This document shows positions 24,588 to 28,258 of a DNA stretch of 28,258 bases, piece after piece (position 1 is the stretch's first letter; the number at the start of each line of letters is the position of its first letter). The position numbers and the translations under genes are program-made. The DNA lies in the NCBI GenBank assembly GCA_943354525.1, contig CALRCI010000003.1:1-28258 (forward strand). Reading direction: 5' to 3'. The notes under the pieces were generated by a model that was not told the DNA's origin, did not search any database, and was given only the letters and a program-made list of their open reading frames with translations. Source of the stretch: Candidatus Nomurabacteria bacterium (GTDB lineage Bacteria > Patescibacteriota > Minisyncoccia > Phycocordibacterales > UBA9973).

Positions 24588-24594
24588 ATTTTAT

Positions 24595-25329
24595 ATGGCA
24601 GATGATGCACATCCAGCAGGTACGTGGCACGATACGGCGCTCCCGATAATTTTTATTATCGGAGTTGTCGCAGTGGTCGTCTATGGCTTCGCTGCTTTTT
24701 TTAATCCGACATTCCTCAGTCTCGACTATCTCTTCGGCAAGATTCTCCAAGGCGTCCATGCAGTCGTCTATTTCTTCCTCTATTATCAGTTCGGCTTCAT
24801 CCTGAAGTTCGGCATTATTGTGCTCTCCGTGCTCATCATCGGGCTCATTACCTACCTCATCCTGCGCTTGCTTGAAATGGAAAAAGACCATGTCGACCAT
24901 GTCTATCACAAGACTGACCACGGCGAACTTGAGCCAGTCGTGATCGAAGAGGGTACAGGCCCGATGCTCCGCACTGCACCTGCGCCGCATGAAGTGTTGC
25001 ATGGTACGAAACCTGGATCGGTGAAGTGGGAGGAAGTGCTCGATGCCATTGCTACATCCAATCCTGCCGACTGGCGTCTGGCGATTATCGAAGCTGATAC
25101 GATACTTGATGAATTGCTCGAGAATTCTGGCCTACCTGGAATGACGCTCGGCGAGCGTCTGACGAATGCCGACGAAGGCAATTTCCGGACGCTCCGCGAT
25201 GCCTGGGACGCGCACATGGTCCGCAATAAGATTGCGCACCAAGGTTCGGATTTCGACATGACACATCGCGAGGCTCAGCAGACGATTACGCGGTACGAAA
25301 ACGTTTTCCGCGAATTCGAGTATATCTAG
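24595..25329 (+). CDS. Membrane protein with C-terminal HEPN-like motif
   Basis: The 244-residue protein has N-terminal TM helices (about 14-36, 52-65, 71-92), a charged linker and an alpha-helical cytoplasmic domain (about 145-244). That domain has DWRLAIIEADTILDELLENS followed by WDAHMVRNKIAHQG. Arg210-Asn-Lys-Ile-Ala-His215 fits the R-x4-H motif of HEPN domains, which are RNase or nucleic-acid-linked folds, but a lone motif is weak evidence. I do not recognise a named family. Placement after gatA carries no functional hint. If the motif is real, the domain would be tethered on the inner face of the membrane. Confidence 0.8.
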   Translation: MADDAHPAGTWHDTALPIIFIIGVVAVVVYGFAAFFNPTFLSLDYLFGKILQGVHAVVYFFLYYQFGFILKFGIIVLSVLIIGLITYLILRLLEMEKDHVDHVYHKTDHGELEPVVIEEGTGPMLRTAPAPHEVLHGTKPGSVKWEEVLDAIATSNPADWRLAIIEADTILDELLENSGLPGMTLGERLTNADEGNFRTLRDAWDAHMVRNKIAHQGSDFDMTHREAQQTITRYENVFREFEYI

Positions 25330-25367
25330 AAGATATGCACTTCTCGTCCCTGGTACAGCCTAAATAA

Positions 25368-25376
25368 TGCTATAAT
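25368..25376 (+). promoter_or_regulatory. Extended -10 promoter of the small one-TM protein
   Basis: TGC-TATAAT is a consensus extended -10. The ATG at 25407 follows after about 30 nt, so this mRNA has a short leader of roughly 23 nt, without a Shine-Dalgarno. Confidence 0.65.
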
Positions 25377-25406
25377 TAGTATTATCAGTTTAATCCATAT
25401 ATTCAT

Positions 25407-25874
25407 ATGAAAAACAATAACAACACAGTATGGATTGTACTCGGGCTCGTCATCGTAGCTCTAGTCCTCTTCTTCGCATTCAGAAATAAAAGCGGTCAGT
25501 CGGATCAGAGCGCAACTGACAATGACTCAGCCGTCGTAGAGCCAAGTGAAGATCTCTCAGACGGCAGCGTGAACGTCGGCGCACCAGCAGCATCGCTTTC
25601 GTACGCGCAGGCGCTCGTGAAGTATAAAGACGCACGCATCCAACTCGATGAGATGTGTCAGGCGACTCCGAATCGCGCCACGTATAAGAACGGCGCAACG
25701 ATCATGATCGATAACCGTTCGCACTTGGGCCGTACACTCAAAATCGGCGGACCGCTGACGATCAAGCCGTGGAGTTTCAAGCTCGTGAAGCTCTCAACGC
25801 CAACAGTACCGGCAACTTGGTTGATCGACTGCGATACTCGCCAGAATGTCGGAACGATTTTGATCCAGAAATAA
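25407..25874 (+). CDS. Hypothetical one-TM exported protein
   Basis: The 155-residue product has a basic N-terminus, one TM or signal-anchor helix (about 8-25), an acidic Ser/Asp-rich linker (about 28-55) and a compact outer domain. That domain holds MCQATPNRATYKNGATIMID, IKPWSFKLVKL and TWLIDCDTRQNVGTILIQ, with two Cys (Met-Cys and Asp-Cys-Asp) that could form a disulfide. The arrangement suggests a small beta-rich (cupredoxin-like or Ig-like) extracytoplasmic domain, but this is a guess from pattern. No known function is recognised. It is monocistronic between its own promoter and a terminator. Confidence 0.8.
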   Translation: MKNNNNTVWIVLGLVIVALVLFFAFRNKSGQSDQSATDNDSAVVEPSEDLSDGSVNVGAPAASLSYAQALVKYKDARIQLDEMCQATPNRATYKNGATIMIDNRSHLGRTLKIGGPLTIKPWSFKLVKLSTPTVPATWLIDCDTRQNVGTILIQK

Positions 25875-25901
25875 CCTTTTTTCCTGAATCGAATATTCCC
25901 C

Positions 25902-25933
25902 AAAACGCCAAGGCGTCGCCTTGGCGTTTTCCC
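25902..25933 (+). terminator. Intrinsic terminator of the small exported protein gene
   Basis: A 13-bp perfect stem (25902-25914 with 25918-25930, loop GTC) with a GC-rich core ends in GTTTT. The symmetric A/T ends could allow function in both directions. Confidence 0.8.
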
Positions 25934-25957
25934 CATATTTTGCCCAGTTTTAAATGC

Positions 25958-25986
25958 TTGACTTACAAAGGGGCTTTGTATATACT
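25958..25986 (+). promoter_or_regulatory. Strong promoter upstream of the 23S leader
   Basis: TTGACT (25958-25963), an exact 17-nt spacer and TATACT (25981-25986). Transcription should start near 25993, 5 nt before the ATG of a 13-codon ORF. Confidence 0.85.
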
Positions 25987-25997
25987 CCTATCACTGT

Positions 25998-26039
25998 ATG
26001 AGTAATAAGCAAAAGACACAATTCTGGCGGGAAAAGTAA
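25998..26039 (+). CDS. Putative 13-codon leader peptide (MSNKQKTQFWREK)
   Basis: ATG AGT to TAA, 12 nt after the -10 and about 5 nt after the expected start site. It has no Shine-Dalgarno, like the leaderless genes nearby. The peptide is basic and carries no run of a single amino acid that would point to classic amino-acid attenuation. Ribosomes on it would cover the bases that can block the downstream terminator. It may be spurious, given its size. Confidence 0.3.
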   Translation: MSNKQKTQFWREK

Positions 26040-26061
26040 GCACTTTCTTGTGTCTTACCTT

Positions 26062-26082
26062 CCGCCCAAATGGCGGTTTTTT
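26062..26082 (+). terminator. Intrinsic terminator in the 23S leader
   Basis: CCGCC (26062-26066), loop CAAAT, GGCGG (26072-26076), then TTTTTT. The stem is short but all GC. It lies between a strong promoter and the 23S gene on the same strand. Confidence 0.6.
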
Positions 26083-26083
26083 G

Positions 26084-26340
26084 TTTGTAAAATTGACTGA
26101 CTGACTGAACCTCGACAATTGAATTTCTACTGTCCCATACCGTGGCTAGCCGTCACGTTTGGGTCTTACCTGTTTGGGATAAGTAGTATTGTGTGAACGT
26201 GCCTTTCTCTCTTCACCGAGCGGAGAGGTATACGCGTGAATTCTGGCGGAAGCGGTTCCGAAGAATTTGCGAGCATCTTGAAAAAATGCAAACGCGCGAG
26301 TAATCGCGTGCAATGTGGTTTTCAAATTTCCTAATAGGAA
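26084..26340 (+). other. 23S rRNA upstream (precursor) region with hairpins, no tRNA or 16S
   Basis: No protein gene or tRNA is visible here. It holds (TGAC)3-4 near 26094-26107 and a strong hairpin at 26239-26267 (AATTCT..CGGAA gcgg TTCCG..AGAATT). It also holds GCGCGA/TCGCGT around 26294-26309, and AATTTCC/GGAAATT at 26325-26343 right at the rRNA boundary. Two GTTTGGG copies occur near 26157 and 26172. It is probably a processed leader. I see no convincing second promoter. Confidence 0.6.
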
Positions 26341-26597
26341 ATTAAGAGCATATGGTGGATGCCTAGACTCTAACAGGCGATGAAGGACGTAGCATGGCTG
26401 CGATAAGTTTCGGGGAGGTGCCTAGCAACCGTTAATCCGAAAATTTCCGAATGGGGAAACCTCATGGAGTAACCCTCCATGATCCGTACAACTAGTACGG
26501 ATGCATACCCGGGGAAGTAAAACATTTCAGTACCCGGAGGAAAATAGAACAATTGTTATTCTCTAAGTAGCGGCGAGCGAAAAGAGAAGAGCCCAAA

Positions 26598-26660
26598 CCA
26601 CGTTGAAGATTTGCGGAATAATTTATTTATTTACATTGTTCCGTCAAATCTTCTACGTGG
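26598..26660 (+). repeat. Expanded AU-rich hairpin in 23S domain I
   Basis: CCACGT (26598-26603)/ACGTGG (26655-26660), then a 9-bp GAAGATTTG/CAAATCTTC helix and CGGAA/TTCCG, close a 20-nt AU loop (26619-26638). In Bacillus-type 23S this position holds a hairpin of about 9 bp between AAACC and GGGGTTG. Confidence 0.75.
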
Positions 26661-26869
26661 GGTTGTAGGGCGACTGCGATCGTTTAATCGAGGAAAGTTA
26701 AAAAATATGTGTATAGCCGAGAGTGCTGGAAAGCACTACCACAGAGGGTGATAGTCCCGTAGGCGAAATGCACATGTCTTTTCTGCAGTCGTTCCTGAGT
26801 ACCTCAAGACACGAATGGCTTGAGGGAATCCGCCGGAACTAACCGGCAAGGCTAAATACAGTTAGAGAT

Positions 26870-26912
<43 letters not shown>

Positions 26913-26963
26913 GAAAGGGGAGTGAAATAGATCTGAAACCATATGTTTACAAAGAGTTGGAGA

Positions 26964-27093
26964 GGGCATCACACAGTGTGTGATGGAGGTTCTAGTTTCT
27001 AGTGACTAGTTGCTAGTGAAATTCGAGATTCGGATTTCCCTAGAAACTAGAACCTAGCTACTAGAACCTGACATCGCGCTTTGCGTGATGTCC
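26964..27093 (+). repeat. Helix-25 expansion of 23S rRNA with CTAG heptad repeats (IVS-like)
   Basis: The region closes with GGGCATCAC (26964-26972)/GTGATGTCC (27085-27093). It continues with 26978-26985 pairing to 27072-27079, allowing two G-U pairs. Then come four heptads of form NNNCTAG (26989-27016) facing four heptads CTAGNNN (27040-27067), and an apical stem GAAATTCG/CGGATTTC (27018-27025, 27031-27038). Within it, 26987-27002 is the exact reverse complement of 27040-27055. E. coli helix 25 is only about 20 nt long. The normal 23S sequence resumes after 27093. Confidence 0.85.
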
Positions 27094-27601
27094 TCGACAG
27101 CGTGCCTATTGAAGAATGAGCCAACGAGTTTATGTATACTGCAAGGCTAGGGAGCGAAATCTCCTGAGCCGTAGGGAAACCGAGTGTGAATAGCGCGATT
27201 CAGTAGTATGTATAAGACCCGAAGCAGGGTGAGCTACCCATGAGCAGGATGAAGTGCTGAGAAATCAGCATGGAGGTCCGAACCGGTATGTCGTACAACG
27301 CATTCGGATGACTTGTGGGTTGGAGTGAAAAGCTAATCGAACCCTGTAATAGCTGGTTCTCTCCGAAATAGCTTTAGGGCTAGCGTCATGTGTTCCTCTT
27401 GGGGGTAGAGCACTGGAAGGTTTCGACAGGGAGCAATCTCGCGAAACCTATCAAACTCCGAATACCAAGAGTTATAGTATGGCAGTTAGACTACGGGGGC
27501 TAAGCTCCGTCAGTCAAAAGGGAAACAGTCCAGATCTCTATTTAAGGTCCCTAAATTTATGCTAAGTGCATCTTAAGGATGTGGAATTTCTTAGACAATG
27601 A

Positions 27602-27633
<32 letters not shown>

Positions 27634-28258
27634 GAAAGCGTAACAGCTCACTCATCAAGAGATTCCGCGCCGCAGATAATCGGGGCTAAGCATAATACCG
27701 AAACTGAGGGCTGTATGTGTCGCGAGACTCATACAGCGGTAGGAGAGTGTTCCGCTCTTTCTGATGGATAATCAGAATGTAGCTGTGAAGGCAAAGGCGT
27801 GAGCCATGCTGGAGCGTGCGGAAGTAAGAATGTTGGCACAAGTAACCGCAATATCCGTGAGATCCGGATACGTCGAAAGATCAAGGTTTCCTTGGCGATG
27901 TCAATCAGCCAAGGGTTAGTCGGGCCTAAGGGAATGGCGAAAGCCGCACCCGATGGACACATGGTTAATATTCCATGACTTCACCATTGTATGATGAGAG
28001 GACGGAGTGCTGTATCTATAGCTCATTATTGGATTTGAGTCAGCGTAGTGATTGTGCTGTGTAGGAAAATCCGCACAGAGCCGCAAGGCACACGAGAGTT
28101 ACGATGAAAGTTTCAGGTTCGCCTGAGATGATTGTAGAGAGCGCGCTTCCCAGAAAATTTTCTAAGTATAATAGTGGTGGAACCGTACCGCAAACCGACA
28201 CAGGTGATCAGGTCGAGTAGACCAAGACGAACGAGTGAGTGTTCCCCAAGGAACTCGG

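Larger units (their letters stand above)
25993..26083 (+). ncRNA. Structured leader RNA with competing hairpins (candidate attenuator or short sRNA)
   Basis: Expected transcript of about 90 nt. Stem 1 pairs 26013-26021 with 26048-26056 (AAGACACAA/TTGTGTCTT) and encloses a small AAAGT/ACTTT hairpin. A terminator stem pairs 26062-26066 with 26072-26076 and is followed by T6. GGCGGGA at 26026-26032 can instead pair with TTCCGCC at 26060-26066, using the same bases as the terminator. The 13-codon ORF covers both the 5' arm of stem 1 and the GGCGG. This could regulate readthrough into the 23S gene or simply end a small RNA. Confidence 0.5.

Noticed and set aside
24419..24610. Minus-strand ORF across the foldback element
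   Set aside because: It is basic and low-quality, covers an inverted repeat and a promoter, and has no start signal or domain.
26094..26107. TGAC tandem repeat read as a TTGACT promoter
   Set aside because: No acceptable -10 lies 16-18 nt downstream of the TTGACT.

Overview
The window looks like a chromosomal segment of a Candidate Phyla Radiation (Patescibacteria) bacterium, most likely of the Parcubacteria/Paceibacteria side. This is inferred, not proven, from several traits: a very large Thr/Ser/Asn-rich repeat surface protein of the kind common in that group, small one-TM hypothetical proteins, short intergenic gaps, almost no Shine-Dalgarno sequences, and a 23S rRNA with expanded helices. 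Stop codons and Trp codons fit the standard bacterial code (TGA is a stop).

Layout. (1) 1-3021: the 3' part of a giant surface (S-layer-like) protein, interrupted by an in-frame TAG at 82-84, then a terminator. (2) 3155-21517: a long cell-surface glycan locus. On the plus strand are an O-antigen ligase-like polymerase/ligase, a TPR membrane protein, a GT2 glycosyltransferase fused to a GDP-mannose 3,5-epimerase, an FkbM methyltransferase, a NeuB-type nonulosonate synthase and a Wzx-type flippase. These are followed on the minus strand by three glycosyltransferases in one operon (14113 down to 10341) and an AT-rich membrane gene. Next come an SpsF-like cytidylyltransferase and a KdsC-like phosphatase, a stand-alone GT-B-like protein, a GT2, an inositol-monophosphatase-family enzyme, an HD-domain protein, and the initiating polyprenyl-phosphate sugar transferase. 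(3) 21618-25874: a class A beta-lactamase-like membrane protein, gatC-gatA, a 155-bp foldback element with a perfect 31-bp inverted repeat, a membrane protein with a HEPN-like R-x4-H motif, and a small one-TM protein. (4) 25958-28258: a strong promoter, a leader with a 13-codon ORF and mutually exclusive hairpins, and the first part of a 23S rRNA gene that runs off the window. No 16S gene precedes it.

How it works together. The PGT would load the first sugar phosphate on undecaprenyl phosphate, the GTs extend it, and the flippase exports it. The ligase-like protein then polymerises it or transfers it, plausibly to the surface protein or another acceptor. NeuB, the KdsC-like phosphatase and the SpsF-like enzyme form the core of a CMP-nonulosonic acid route. 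The epimerase half of the fusion predicts GDP-L-galactose or GDP-L-gulose as another donor. This division of labour is inferred from families and gene order.

Regulation. Many starts have a -10 hexamer 6-10 nt before the ATG and no Shine-Dalgarno, so leaderless mRNAs look common here. Internal operon genes use 1-4 bp overlaps. The most unusual items are the GT2-GME fusion, the pervasive leaderless architecture, the 155-bp foldback, the 23S leader with a possible attenuator, and the helix-25 expansion of the 23S rRNA built from CTAG heptads.
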